This document shows positions 8,883-17,714 of a stretch of 64,000 nt of DNA, piece by piece. Position 1 is the first letter of the stretch. Each line of letters starts with the position of its first letter. The position numbers and the translations under genes are program-made. Below the pieces are notes generated by a model that did no database searches, had not been told where the DNA came from, and saw nothing but the letters and a program-made list of their open reading frames with translations. Origin of the DNA: Clostridia bacterium (GTDB taxonomy: Bacteria > Bacillota > Clostridia > Christensenellales > Aristaeellaceae); the NCBI GenBank assembly GCA_017428385.1, contig JAFRQX010000033.1, positions 1 to 64,000 on the forward strand, given 5' to 3'.

Positions 8883-8895
8883 TTTCCCAAGGGGA

Positions 8896-11358
8896 TTATT
8901 CTTCCACGCGGAGACTGATCCGCTCTTCCGGCAGATCCCTTGCCGAAACCGTGAGAGTCAATTCACCGCTTTCATAGCCGGAACGGAGCACGGCTAAGGC
9001 CCGTCCGTGCCAGCTCACGGTCATTTTATCCGTATAGTCTTCCGCCGTCACAGGATTACCGGTGCCGAATCCGGCCATCCAGCCCTGACCTGAGATGCTT
9101 GTGGAAAGGCCGATCTGCGCATCCGGCACAACGCGCCCTTCCTGATCCAGAAGTTCAATTTCCACAAAGGCCAGATCGTGGCCGTCCGGGCACAGCGTTT
9201 TTTGATCCGCAGTCAGACGGATCCGTGCCGGCCTTCCCGTCGTTTCCAGCACGGCTCGGCTGACTTCTTTACCACCGGTGTAGCTGACGGCTTCCAGCCT
9301 GCCGGGCTGATACGCTGTTTCAAAGTTGACGCTGCGGGGCATTGTCCCCTCCTGCGGAACAGCCTTCCGGCCGACGGACTGGCCGTTCAGGAACAGCTCC
9401 ACTTCCTCCGCGGCGGAAAAAACGGAGATTTCCACGGGCTTTCCTTCAGAACCGGTATAGTTCCAGCTGGAGAACAGTCCCGGGAAGCCCCAGGGGGTGA
9501 TCAGTTCATCCTTGCCGAAATCCTCCGGCAGCCGGGAATAGAGGAAGGTTTCCGGGCAGCCCCAGACCACGCTGCGGTAGGCGCCCTGGGGCAGCATGAC
9601 GCCGGTGATGTCGAAATCCGCGTCATTGGCTGTCCGCCAGGGGAAGGGGGAGGCGTCCGGGGGCATCAGGGACCAGCAGCCTTCCTTCATCTTCGGGTCA
9701 TCGGCGGGCAGGCGGACTGCTTTCCCGATACCGGCTTCACCCAGGTAGTCCCAGGCGGTCCAGGTAAATTCGCCGATGACATAGGGCAGCTTCTCCACCA
9801 GGGGCCAGTGGAAGCCGATTTCCTTCGGGAAGTTTTCGGAGCCGAGGATGACCCTTTCCGGGAACAGCTCATGATCCTGCTCGTAGAGGCCTTCCATGTA
9901 GTTATATCCGACAACGTCCAGATTGCTTGCAAAGGGTTCGGTGACCTTTTCCCACAGGAGCTCCCGCTCGTCCCCGGCGTTCTGCGCCTGGTTCTGGCCT
10001 TCCGCCAGCCTGTCATCCAGTCCGCTCCACAGGGAACAGATGCCGTTGCTGACCGGCCGGGTACCGTCCAGCCGGCGGATGGTTTCCGCCAGACGGGCTG
10101 CCAGCAGGTATCCGTTGTTCAGTCCGCCCCGCTCCGGAATTTCATTGCCTGTGGACCAGAGGATCACGCTGGGGTGGGAACGGTCCCGCCGTACAAAGGC
10201 CGTCAGGTCCTTTTCCCAGCAGTCCGCGAAGAACTGGCTGTAATCGCCTCCGCGCTTCGCGATTCCCCAGGCGTCAAACGCTTCGTCAAACACATACATG
10301 CCCAGCCGGTCGCAGGCTTCAATCAGCGCCGCGGAGGGCGGGTTATGAGCGGTACGGATGGCGTTGAAGCCCACTTCCTTCAGCTTTCGAATCTTCCGGG
10401 CTTCCGCTTCATAGAGGGAGACCGAACCCAGGAGGCCGTTGTCATGATGGACGCAGCCGCCCCTGAGCTTTACTGTTTTTCCGTTGATCCGCAGTCCGCG
10501 GCGGGCGTCCGCGGTGATGGTCCGGATGCCAAAGAGGACGCTGCCTTCGTCCATGGAAGGATCGGGATTCTTTTCCAGGTGTGTGCGGAAGATGCCCAGA
10601 TCCCGGACCAGCACTTTGATCCGGTACAGGCTGGGGTTTTCCGCGTCCCAGAGCTTCGGGTTTTCCACCACAAAGCGGATCCGGGCGGTTTCGGTGCCTC
10701 CGGCGTTGACCTGGATCACCTGCTTTGCCCCGGCAACACGTTTTCCGGTGGCTTCCTCCAGGAAGACGGCTTCTGCTTCCTCCAGACGGTTTTCGCCTGC
10801 GGCGTTCACGATCTCCACCTGAACCTCCAGGAAGGCCAGACCGTCCGCCACTTCACGGGTGAAGGCGTAGATGCCGTCGGGAGCGAGGTGCACCTTCGGT
10901 CCATGGAGCAGTTTCACGCCGCGGTACAGCCCGGAACCGGTATACCAGCGGGAATTGGGCTGCATGCTTGTGTTCACGTTGACGGTGATCCGGTTTTCCG
11001 CGCCGTATTCCACCAGCCCGGTCAGATCCACATAAAACGGAACGTAGCCGTAATGCTGCAGAGCGGCTTTGCAGCCGTTGACCTCCACAGAAGCGTTCAG
11101 CATCGCACCGTCAATCAGCAGGCCGACGCAGCCGCTTTCCCATTCCCGGGGAATGGAAACATACTTGGTATAGCTGCTCAGTCCGCCGGTAAAATAACCC
11201 ATATCCGACCGGGCGGGAGCGTCCGGCGTCACCGGTGTGCCGATCATGCCGTCATGGGGCAGGTTAACCACTTTTCCCGGATCTGATTTCAGCTGACTGA
11301 TTGAGTCCAGCAGCCCCTTCCGGAATGTCCACTCCCGATCAAGATTTATACTGTTCAT
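8896..11358 (-). CDS. Glycoside hydrolase family 2 (beta-galactosidase-like)
   Basis: 820 residues, with no signal peptide, so intracellular. The order is a sugar-binding jelly roll (1-170), an immunoglobulin-like domain (170-290), a TIM barrel (290-600) and C-terminal beta domains. The acid/base Glu is in LWSTGNEIPE (about E406) and the nucleophile in VILGSENFPK (about E508); RTAHNPPS and YVFDEAFDAWG also fit. It hydrolyses a beta-glycoside, most often a galactoside or glucuronide; the specificity is not evident. It has SD GGAGG before the ATG and converges on the sugar operon. Confidence 0.9.
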   Translation of the reverse strand: MNSINLDREWTFRKGLLDSISQLKSDPGKVVNLPHDGMIGTPVTPDAPARSDMGYFTGGLSSYTKYVSIPREWESGCVGLLIDGAMLNASVEVNGCKAALQHYGYVPFYVDLTGLVEYGAENRITVNVNTSMQPNSRWYTGSGLYRGVKLLHGPKVHLAPDGIYAFTREVADGLAFLEVQVEIVNAAGENRLEEAEAVFLEEATGKRVAGAKQVIQVNAGGTETARIRFVVENPKLWDAENPSLYRIKVLVRDLGIFRTHLEKNPDPSMDEGSVLFGIRTITADARRGLRINGKTVKLRGGCVHHDNGLLGSVSLYEAEARKIRKLKEVGFNAIRTAHNPPSAALIEACDRLGMYVFDEAFDAWGIAKRGGDYSQFFADCWEKDLTAFVRRDRSHPSVILWSTGNEIPERGGLNNGYLLAARLAETIRRLDGTRPVSNGICSLWSGLDDRLAEGQNQAQNAGDERELLWEKVTEPFASNLDVVGYNYMEGLYEQDHELFPERVILGSENFPKEIGFHWPLVEKLPYVIGEFTWTAWDYLGEAGIGKAVRLPADDPKMKEGCWSLMPPDASPFPWRTANDADFDITGVMLPQGAYRSVVWGCPETFLYSRLPEDFGKDELITPWGFPGLFSSWNYTGSEGKPVEISVFSAAEEVELFLNGQSVGRKAVPQEGTMPRSVNFETAYQPGRLEAVSYTGGKEVSRAVLETTGRPARIRLTADQKTLCPDGHDLAFVEIELLDQEGRVVPDAQIGLSTSISGQGWMAGFGTGNPVTAEDYTDKMTVSWHGRALAVLRSGYESGELTLTVSARDLPEERISLRVEE

Positions 11359-11508
11359 TTGCTATCCTCCGGTTCATGTTTAAGAATGTCCAGGGAATTT
11401 ATATCCTTTCGTATTTGCTGACATTGTAACAGAAAAGAAAGTGAATGGAAATCCAGATTTATTTTATACCTGACTTCCCGGATGCCTGTAATGAAAGTCA
11501 GGAGGAGA

Positions 11509-11537
11509 TTGACAAAAGCGGCTTGGAAGCTTATACT
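11509..11537 (+). promoter_or_regulatory. Sigma-A promoter of tRNA-Arg
   Basis: TTGACA (11509-11514), 17-base spacer, TATACT (11532-11537); the tRNA begins 12 bases later. Confidence 0.85.
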
Positions 11538-11549
11538 TTTCAAGGCCTT

Positions 11550-11626
11550 GCCCACGTAGCTCAGTCGGATAGAGCGGCCGCCTCCTAAGCGGCAGGCCAG
11601 AGGTTCGAATCCTCCCGTGGGTGCCA
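11550..11626 (+). tRNA. tRNA-Arg (anticodon CCT)
   Basis: 77 bases with encoded CCA. The acceptor arms GCCCACG and CGTGGGT pair (first pair G-T wobble); the anticodon stem GCCGC/GCGGC holds loop CTCCTAA with anticodon CCT; the T arm contains GGTTCGAATCC. It reads AGG codons. Confidence 0.95.
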
Positions 11627-11627
11627 C

Positions 11628-11664
11628 AAAGGCAGGTTCCCCTTTAAGGGGATCCTGCCTTTTG
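11628..11664 (+). terminator. Terminator of tRNA-Arg
   Basis: A 9-bp stem AAAGGCAGG / CCTGCCTTT, with inner TCCCC / GGGGA pairing, starts two bases after the CCA end. Confidence 0.85.
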
Positions 11665-11857
11665 CAATCACTGGTCGGATTCCGCAACCTCAGTCGGCGC
11701 AGCGGGCTTCGCGGACGCTTCATCCCGCTGCTTGCTTCGCAAGGAATCGCGCGCGCACCGCGGGCGGAATTCCCGCCTCACGCACCGCGCACGACAGGAC
11801 TCCAGGTCACTTCCGCTTTCAGCGGATAGCCCACTGGGCTACCGTTTCTCTCGCTCC
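11665..11857. other. GC-rich spacer without a recognised gene
   Basis: About 190 bases rich in CGCACCGCG-like motifs, a near palindrome GGGCGGAATTCCCGCC near 11761-11776, and AGCCCACTGGGCT near 11828-11840. No ribosome binding site with a credible ORF was seen. It is bounded by the tRNA terminator on the left and a copy of the tRNA 3' end on the right, so it may be an inserted or duplicated element. Confidence 0.5.
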
Positions 11858-11874
11858 CCTCCCGTGGGTGCCAC
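11858..11874 (+). repeat. Duplicate of the tRNA-Arg 3' end
   Basis: The 17 bases CCTCCCGTGGGTGCCAC repeat exactly positions 11611-11627, which are the 3' T-arm/acceptor strand of tRNA-Arg including CCA. The rest of the tRNA is absent. Like the real tRNA, the copy is followed within a few bases by a terminator hairpin. It could be a decayed second tRNA or an attachment-site-like duplication. Confidence 0.75.
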
Positions 11875-11876
11875 CC

Positions 11877-11909
11877 AAAGCCGGTTCTCCATCAAGGGGG
11901 CCGGCTTTT
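11877..11909 (+). terminator. Terminator after the partial tRNA copy
   Basis: An 8-bp stem AAAGCCGG / CCGGCTTT followed by T. It could serve both the partial tRNA copy and, reversed, the ABC-2 operon that converges here. Confidence 0.7.
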
Positions 11910-11948
11910 GATTTGCCTGACAGACAGATCGGAATATTTGGCTTTATA

Positions 11949-12767
11949 TCACGAACCTGTGAAATCGTATTTCCGGACTCCCAGCATCCAGAATTTGTAA
12001 CTCAGGAAGAAGAACAGGGACCCAATGAACGGCGACAGCCAGGAAAGCAGCGGTACATGATCCGGCGTTACAAAGACAAGGCTCGGATAATATGCCACGA
12101 ACGCGATGGGGATCAGAAAGGTGAAAATAAACCGGAATACACTGTTAAAGATGCTGGAGGGATACTTTGCAAAATCCTTAAAGCGGAACATGATCACCAT
12201 CACATAGCCTGAATTGATGATCCAGAAGCAGGTGGCTGCCGCAAAATTCATCAGTGCAATCATGAAAAGTGATGCGGTGATCAGAAAAATGGCAGCTTCC
12301 GCCACGGTGACGACGGTAACGGGGATTCCGATGTGAGCCCAGGCATAGATAAAGGTGCCCAGACCAAAGACGAACTGTCCGAGTCCCTTGACATCAAACA
12401 CTTCGGAAATAAAATAAAAGAACACGTTGATGGGACGGAAACAGTATTTTATGAAGTCCCCTGAGCGCACCATGAAACGCAGGTTCCAGTTGTTGTCAAA
12501 AAAGCATTGGACAGGCGTCAGGGCAATCAGCGAAAAGCCGTACAGAAACAGCATGTGATGATAGTCCCAGCCGTTTACACTTGGAAAATTGTGAAACAGG
12601 ATAATAAAGGTGATAAAGCCGGATATATTTGTCAGCACCATACCGAAGGTGGAGATGAAGAAATCCGCCCGATAACTCATTTTGCTTTTCAGATCCTGTG
12701 CCAGTATTTTTTTATAGATCGAAAGATAGAAGGACAAACCCCTTTTTTTAGCCGTTTTCATTTCCAT
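11949..12767 (-). CDS. ABC-2 type permease (DUF990 family), second subunit
   Basis: 272 residues with about six hydrophobic helices. The start has a charged cytoplasmic segment (KILAQDLKSKMSYRADF) and the middle NNWNLRFMVRSGDFIKYCFRPI, characteristic of DUF990 exporter permeases. It pairs with the permease encoded next upstream and the ATPase beyond it, all within 4 bases of each other. Such three-gene systems export drugs, lipids or peptides; the substrate is unknown. Confidence 0.82.
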   Translation of the reverse strand: MEMKTAKKRGLSFYLSIYKKILAQDLKSKMSYRADFFISTFGMVLTNISGFITFIILFHNFPSVNGWDYHHMLFLYGFSLIALTPVQCFFDNNWNLRFMVRSGDFIKYCFRPINVFFYFISEVFDVKGLGQFVFGLGTFIYAWAHIGIPVTVVTVAEAAIFLITASLFMIALMNFAAATCFWIINSGYVMVIMFRFKDFAKYPSSIFNSVFRFIFTFLIPIAFVAYYPSLVFVTPDHVPLLSWLSPFIGSLFFFLSYKFWMLGVRKYDFTGS

Positions 12768-12771
12768 GATA

Positions 12772-13584
12772 TCAGCCTCCGTTTACCGTGATTTTCTTTA
12801 CGGCATGATTCCAGAACAGGTTGCCGCAGACAGACAGCAACACACACCAGAAAAGCTGGATTCCCAGCTTTGGCAAAAGTCCTGACAGGGAATCTGTTCC
12901 ATTCTTGGCCAGAAGCACCGTCAGGGGGATATCGTACACCGCGCGGAACGGGAGATATTCCACTGCCTGCCGAAGCCCTTCCGGGAAAAAGGCCAGGGGG
13001 ATGGAGGCGCCGGATAAAAGCAGAACGACGGTCTCCTTTACGATGTTGATTCCCCAGGTGGACTGCGTATACAGACAGACGGGAGCCACCAGCATCTCAA
13101 TGTTGAAATTGACGATCAGTGCCAGCAGCAGAGACACCATAAAATACAGCAGATTTATCCCTATGGGGATTGCTCCCTTCGTGATGACGACCACTACGAT
13201 AAAAGTAGGAACGAAGGAAAGAAAAAAGTTGTTCACGTGGGCTCCTGAATAACTCCAGAAGGTATAAAGCCTGTAACGCATAGGCTTTAACAGGTGCATG
13301 ATGATTTCGCCGGACTGGATGGCACGGCTCATATCCCAGACGATGAACATCTCCAGAAGATTGAAGATCGCGGTGGCCAGGATCAGATAGATCATGGTGT
13401 CGTAAAACGTCATGCCGTTTACCACGTCGACACCGCTCGAATCATAGATGGCCTTCCAGAGAAAATAGACGAGAGCCAGATAAATCAGGTTGGCGAACAG
13501 CATGACGGCTGTGCTCAGCCGAAACTGCAGGGATTCAATGATACCGGCTCTGGTAAGAGCCGTCTTTTTTTTGAGTCCTGTCAT
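12772..13584 (-). CDS. ABC-2 type permease (DUF990-like), first subunit
   Basis: 270 residues with six predicted membrane segments. After a short N-terminal cytoplasmic helix it carries SRAIQSGEIIMHLLKPMRYRLY, the same GDFIKYCFRP-like coupling segment as its partner. It overlaps the ATPase gene by 4 bases and ends 4 bases before the second permease, so the three proteins should be made together and form a heteromeric exporter. Confidence 0.8.
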   Translation of the reverse strand: MTGLKKKTALTRAGIIESLQFRLSTAVMLFANLIYLALVYFLWKAIYDSSGVDVVNGMTFYDTMIYLILATAIFNLLEMFIVWDMSRAIQSGEIIMHLLKPMRYRLYTFWSYSGAHVNNFFLSFVPTFIVVVVITKGAIPIGINLLYFMVSLLLALIVNFNIEMLVAPVCLYTQSTWGINIVKETVVLLLSGASIPLAFFPEGLRQAVEYLPFRAVYDIPLTVLLAKNGTDSLSGLLPKLGIQLFWCVLLSVCGNLFWNHAVKKITVNGG

Positions 13585-14525
13585 GCCGATTCACCACCCT
13601 CGTAGATCTTCCGGATCACTTCTTCCGTGGAGATCTCCTGAAGCTGGATATCTTTGATTTTATGTTCCTTCTGCATTTCCTGCATCACATGCATGACATC
13701 CGTTTTCTTCTCATCGATTACCTGTTCCACCCAGGAATCATCTCCCAGCCGCATCCGCAGGGTTCTGTAGGAACCAAAGTATGACTTCAGATGTTCAATA
13801 TCATTGTCATAGATCTTTCTGCCTTTATCGATGATGATAATCCTTTTGCACAGCGCGTCAACGTCGCCCATATCATGTGTAGTCAGGATCACGGTGGTTC
13901 CCTTTACCTCATTAAGGCCCCTGATCAGCTCACGGATCCTGGCTTTCATGGATACGTCCAGGCCGATAGTGGGTTCGTCGAGGAAGACAATACCCGGATT
14001 GTGTAAAAACGCCGCCAGGATATCGCTTAAGGTGCGCTGCCCCAGAGACATCTGCCGGACGGGCTTGTGCAGGATAGGCTCCAGGTCCACCAGGGAACGG
14101 TAGAGTTCCAGCATGTTCCGATAATCCTTTTCCGGTACCAGATAAATGTTCCGCAGAAGGTTAAAGGATTCGATCAGGGGCAGGTTCCACCAAAGCTGGC
14201 TTCTTTGCCCGAACACGACTCCGATGTTTTCGGAATTGGCGGTCCGGTCTTTATAGGGCATACGGCCGTCAACGAAGATCTCGCCGGCACTGGGTTCCAG
14301 GACGCCGGTCATGATCTTTATGGTGGTGGATTTCCCGGCACCGTTAGGGCCAAGGTAGCCGATGATCTCTCCTTTATTTACAGTGAGAGAAACATCATCC
14401 ACGGCCTTGATAATCTTATAATCCCTGGAGAATAGGTCCTGAATACTGCCCTTCAGTCCTTCATGTCTGTTTAAAACTTTAAACTGCTTACTGATGTTTT
14501 TCATCACAATTACTTCATTGCTCAT
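13581..14525 (-). CDS. ABC exporter ATPase (ABC-2 type)
   Basis: 314 residues. Walker A GPNGAGKST near residue 58, the Q-loop region FGQRSQLWWNLPL, signature MSLGQRTLSD and Walker B GIVFLDEPTIGLD are intact. The N-terminal SKQFKVLNRHEGLKGSIQDLF extension is typical of the ATPases paired with DUF990 permeases. It drives the two permeases encoded downstream. The gene is divergent from an AraC regulator with shared operator-like repeats between them. Confidence 0.88.
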   Translation of the reverse strand: MSNEVIVMKNISKQFKVLNRHEGLKGSIQDLFSRDYKIIKAVDDVSLTVNKGEIIGYLGPNGAGKSTTIKIMTGVLEPSAGEIFVDGRMPYKDRTANSENIGVVFGQRSQLWWNLPLIESFNLLRNIYLVPEKDYRNMLELYRSLVDLEPILHKPVRQMSLGQRTLSDILAAFLHNPGIVFLDEPTIGLDVSMKARIRELIRGLNEVKGTTVILTTHDMGDVDALCKRIIIIDKGRKIYDNDIEHLKSYFGSYRTLRMRLGDDSWVEQVIDEKKTDVMHVMQEMQKEHKIKDIQLQEISTEEVIRKIYEGGESA

Positions 14526-14572
14526 AAAACGTCACACCTCATAAATCTTCTCACAATACTTGCCAAGCTCGA

Positions 14573-14669
14573 CTTTTATAAGTATATTATCCGTAAAGGC
14601 TGTTTTCTACGGCTTTGATTCCTTACTTTTATAACTATATTGCAGAATAGTACAATATAGTTATAAAAG
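14573..14669. promoter_or_regulatory. Three operator-like half-sites between the ABC exporter and the AraC regulator
   Basis: Positions 14626-14642 (CTTTTATAACTATATTG) and 14653-14669 form a perfect 17-bp inverted repeat with a 10-base spacer. A third copy with two mismatches begins at 14573, 53 bases upstream, in the same orientation as the first. AraC proteins bind paired 17-bp sites of this kind, so the neighbouring regulator is the likely ligand. The right arm lies 24 bases before the regulator ATG. Confidence 0.75.
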
Positions 14670-14693
14670 ATGTAAATTCGGGAGAATATTGTT

Positions 14694-15584
14694 ATGAGAA
14701 AAGAGATTCTGGGGCTGATCGTCAAGAGAGAAGACGGATCGGAAGAAGTAAACTATGATGATCCCAGTTTTCCGTCCTATATCTATGATGGATGGATCAA
14801 ACCGAATGTAACATGGGAAAAGGTTCCACACTTTCATGAAGACATTGAGATCGTTACGGTGAAAACAGGAAAAATGGCCTATTGTGTTAACGGAAAGGTT
14901 ATCCACCTGTACGCCGGCGACACCATCTTTGTGAATTCCAATCAGATCCATTACAGTATGGCGACGGACACCGAAACGGCCACTTATGTGATTTTTGTAG
15001 TGAATCCGAGTATTTTGAATTCATCCGTGGCGGTGGAACTGAAAGCGGTTCTTCCTATCATTAACAATCCGAACCTGCCCTATCTGCGCTTCAGAAATAT
15101 CAATGAAAATACCAAGGATATGTACAGGATTGTAGTCAGCCTTCCGGATATCCGAAGAGATCCATTCCAGGTTACGAAAAAACTCTTTGAGATCTGGGAG
15201 ATTATCCTGCACCAGAGCACGACATATGGCATACTGGATGAAGATATGCAAGCCGATATGCATACCAAAGCCTTTAAGGCAATGATGTATTATATCCAGC
15301 AGCAGTATCATAATCCCATCACGCTGGAGGATATCAGCCAGAGCGGGAACGTCAGCAAGTCCCTTTGCAACAGGATCTTTCATAAATATGTGGGCGGAAG
15401 CCCGATAAGCTACCTGGTGGATTTCAGGCTGCGGAAAGTGGCCGAATACCTGCGGACAACGAAGCTCTCCCTGTCGGAGATCGCACAGAAAACCGGGTTT
15501 AATGGTGCCAGCTATATGGCAGAGATGTTTAAAAGGGCCTTCGGGGTTTCTCCCATGGCCTACCGGAAAACACCACTGGAGTAA
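14694..15584 (+). CDS. AraC-family regulator with cupin sensor domain
   Basis: 296 residues. The N-terminal part (about 30-95) reads as a cupin: HFHEDIEIVTVKTGKMAY followed by LYAGDTIFVNSNQIHY. The C-terminal 100 residues hold two helix-turn-helix motifs, with ITLEDISQSGNVSKSLCNR and LSLSEIAQKTGFNGASYM. It probably controls the divergent ABC-2 exporter and itself through the 17-bp repeats. The inducer is unknown. Confidence 0.88.
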   Translation: MRKEILGLIVKREDGSEEVNYDDPSFPSYIYDGWIKPNVTWEKVPHFHEDIEIVTVKTGKMAYCVNGKVIHLYAGDTIFVNSNQIHYSMATDTETATYVIFVVNPSILNSSVAVELKAVLPIINNPNLPYLRFRNINENTKDMYRIVVSLPDIRRDPFQVTKKLFEIWEIILHQSTTYGILDEDMQADMHTKAFKAMMYYIQQQYHNPITLEDISQSGNVSKSLCNRIFHKYVGGSPISYLVDFRLRKVAEYLRTTKLSLSEIAQKTGFNGASYMAEMFKRAFGVSPMAYRKTPLE

Positions 15585-15761
15585 TGCGGGTCCGGTCATT
15601 ATCTGCGGCTGCCAGAAAAACTTTATGGTTTTTCCGTGATACAAGCCAGGATAACCGACTTGACAGCAGATGGTAAAATGTACACTGTGCGCTTTGTTAT
15701 TACTCCCAATTGCAAGGATAAAACAGAACACAAATAACATCTTCAGGAAGGATCATCATCC

Positions 15762-16910
15762 ATGAACCAAAGAGACCTGGCTGAAATCAAAAGAAGGCTG
15801 AATCCGGACAAACGCCACCCTTCCCTGATCTGCGGCTGCTATGTTGACTATATCGGAAACCCGATCACGAGTTTTTCGGTTCCTGTGGCTACCCTGTATG
15901 AGAATGAAAATGAAAAATACATGTCCATCTTCAAAAAGGTGCTTTCCGGGCAGCTCGGACAGGCGCTGAATCCGATCGCTCTGCCGACGGAAAGCATCGG
16001 CCTGCTCATGAAGGCACGGGATACCGGCATGAAGGACGAGACTGTGATGCAGGAGCTCTTCACCAGGATGATTGCCGGCATCCGTGCGGAACATCCTGAC
16101 ATGCAGTCCGTGGAGGATGCGCAGAATGCGGAGAACTGGCTGATCCTGATGCTGCATGACGATCTTGACGTCCGGAAACGGGACGTGAATGATGAGATTG
16201 ATTATGAGAACTCCGACCGATCTTTCAGCTACTGCCTCTGTGCCGTCTGCCCCGTGAAGCGGGACAAGCCGGCGCTGAGGTATGTTCCCTCGGACGGACT
16301 GTTTCACGAGCGGGCGCCGGAATGGCTGGCAGGCATTCCCGTGATGGGCTTCCAATTCCCGCTGAATGAAGGCGGCAGCGCCGACGTGAACAATATGCTT
16401 TTCTACAGCCGGGACTGCAAGGACGCCCATGAGGCTTTCCTGAAAGCGGCGTTCAACGCTGATGCGGTGATGCCTGCCGCGGAACAGACGGAAAACTTCC
16501 AGTCACTTCTGGCCCAGACGCTGGGCACGGAATGCTCCCTGGACGTGGTGCAGGAAATGCATGAAGTGGTTTCCACACTGATCGAGGAGCAGGAAAAGGA
16601 CGCCGAGCCCCTGCTGCTTTCCAAGCAGGATGTGGCAAAGGTGCTTGCCGACGGCGGCGTGTCCCCGGAGAGGGTGGAAGCCTTCCAGGACGGTTTTGAC
16701 AAAACCTTCGGCACCGGTGCGGCGCTTCCTGCCGTGAACGTGATTGCTCCCAAACAGTTCAAGGTGGATCTGCCCAGCGTATCCATCAAGGTGGATCCCA
16801 AACAGGCGGATATCCTTGAAACGCGGGTGATTGACGGCCGCAGCTACCTGCTGATTCCGATCGAGGGTGACATCGCTGTGAACGGACAGCCCGTTTTCCC
16901 CAAAAAGTGA
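15762..16910 (+). CDS. DUF4317 family protein
   Basis: 382 residues, the usual length. It begins NQRDLAEIKRRLNPDK followed by a GCYVDYIGN turn, the family opening in Clostridia. No transmembrane segment, signal peptide or catalytic motif is evident. The function of the family is unknown. It is a single-gene unit between the AraC gene and a strong terminator. Confidence 0.75.
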   Translation: MNQRDLAEIKRRLNPDKRHPSLICGCYVDYIGNPITSFSVPVATLYENENEKYMSIFKKVLSGQLGQALNPIALPTESIGLLMKARDTGMKDETVMQELFTRMIAGIRAEHPDMQSVEDAQNAENWLILMLHDDLDVRKRDVNDEIDYENSDRSFSYCLCAVCPVKRDKPALRYVPSDGLFHERAPEWLAGIPVMGFQFPLNEGGSADVNNMLFYSRDCKDAHEAFLKAAFNADAVMPAAEQTENFQSLLAQTLGTECSLDVVQEMHEVVSTLIEEQEKDAEPLLLSKQDVAKVLADGGVSPERVEAFQDGFDKTFGTGAALPAVNVIAPKQFKVDLPSVSIKVDPKQADILETRVIDGRSYLLIPIEGDIAVNGQPVFPKK

Positions 16911-16926
16911 ATGATCCTGTATAACC

Positions 16927-16960
16927 ACAAACCCCAGCCGGATCCGGCTGGGGTTTGTTA
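16927..16960. terminator. Strong bidirectional terminator
   Basis: A 13-bp perfect stem, CAAACCCCAGCCG / CGGCTGGGGTTTG, with loop GATC and TTATT following; the mirror side is A-rich. It separates the convergent DUF4317 and acyltransferase genes. Confidence 0.88.
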
Positions 16961-16961
16961 T

Positions 16962-17711
16962 TCAGAAGTTTCGGTCTGTATTCAGGGGATACTGTTTCTT
17001 CGGAATGTTGATGTAGGGGATGACGGTATGCTGCGGCAGCGCGGACGCCAGGTCGGAGATGGATTCCTGCATGGCCCGGCAGATGCGGAGGCGTTCCTCC
17101 GCAGCATCAGCCTCAGGATTATACCGGACAGGTTCGCCGAAGTGGATGCTGCTGAGCCTCGGCGCGGTATACATCGGCACAAAACAGACGGCTGTTCCGG
17201 TCCTGCGATAATACAGCCGGGCCAGGTCCGCAAAGTGCTCCTGGAACTCCCAGAGAATTCCGTTATACGGTTCATTTTTCTCGGGGAAGAGGACAACATC
17301 CGCGCCTTCCTTCAGGCGGTCTACCGACTGGCGGAAGGTGGTCATGACCCGGGCGTCGCGATAGACCGGAATGGTATGGGCATGGGTGAAAATATATTCG
17401 GCCAGCGGCGCGATCAGGTGGCTGAGCAGCCGGTAAAGCCAGCGGATCCGGCGGGGTTTCATGGACCAGAAATCCTGAAAAGCGTAAGCCGGGACTTCCT
17501 TCCGGTTCATCATTTCCCCGATGCACCAGATATAATGCGCGCGGGGCATATACATTTCAGCAGCAATGGGGCCGTACATCTGGCAGTGGTTTCCGACGAT
17601 GATACAGGGCTCGGGCGGCAGGTTTTCCGTGCCGGAGAGCTTATATTTCGGTGAAAAAAACCGGATTACCCGGTAGAGCAGGCGATACAGCAGGGGAGAC
17701 CGTGGGGTCAT
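16962..17711 (-). CDS. PlsC-like lysophospholipid acyltransferase
   Basis: 249 residues. The acyltransferase block 1 reads GNHCQMYGP near residue 42, where His is present but the usual Asp four residues later is Gly/Pro. Block 3-like VVLFPEKNEP (E-x-x-R type) follows near residue 135 and a VCFVPMY block later. It would acylate a glycerolipid at the membrane. It is the last gene of a minus-strand operon with a GtrA protein, a GT4 glycosyltransferase and a flippase-like protein, consistent with glycolipid or envelope lipid synthesis. Confidence 0.75.
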   Translation of the reverse strand: MTPRSPLLYRLLYRVIRFFSPKYKLSGTENLPPEPCIIVGNHCQMYGPIAAEMYMPRAHYIWCIGEMMNRKEVPAYAFQDFWSMKPRRIRWLYRLLSHLIAPLAEYIFTHAHTIPVYRDARVMTTFRQSVDRLKEGADVVLFPEKNEPYNGILWEFQEHFADLARLYYRRTGTAVCFVPMYTAPRLSSIHFGEPVRYNPEADAAEERLRICRAMQESISDLASALPQHTVIPYINIPKKQYPLNTDRNF

Positions 17712-17714
17712 GGT

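Noticed and set aside
9178..11286. 702-codon plus-strand ORF
   Set aside because: It is antisense to the GH2 gene, which has full catalytic motifs; the translation is low-complexity and matches no family. It arises from codon bias.
11355..11829. ORFs over the tRNA on both strands
   Set aside because: They cross the tRNA-Arg gene and its terminator and show no family features.
11690..11860. GC-rich spacer after tRNA-Arg as a CRISPR or ncRNA
   Set aside because: No regular repeat-spacer spacing and no clear overall fold by eye; left as an unexplained spacer.
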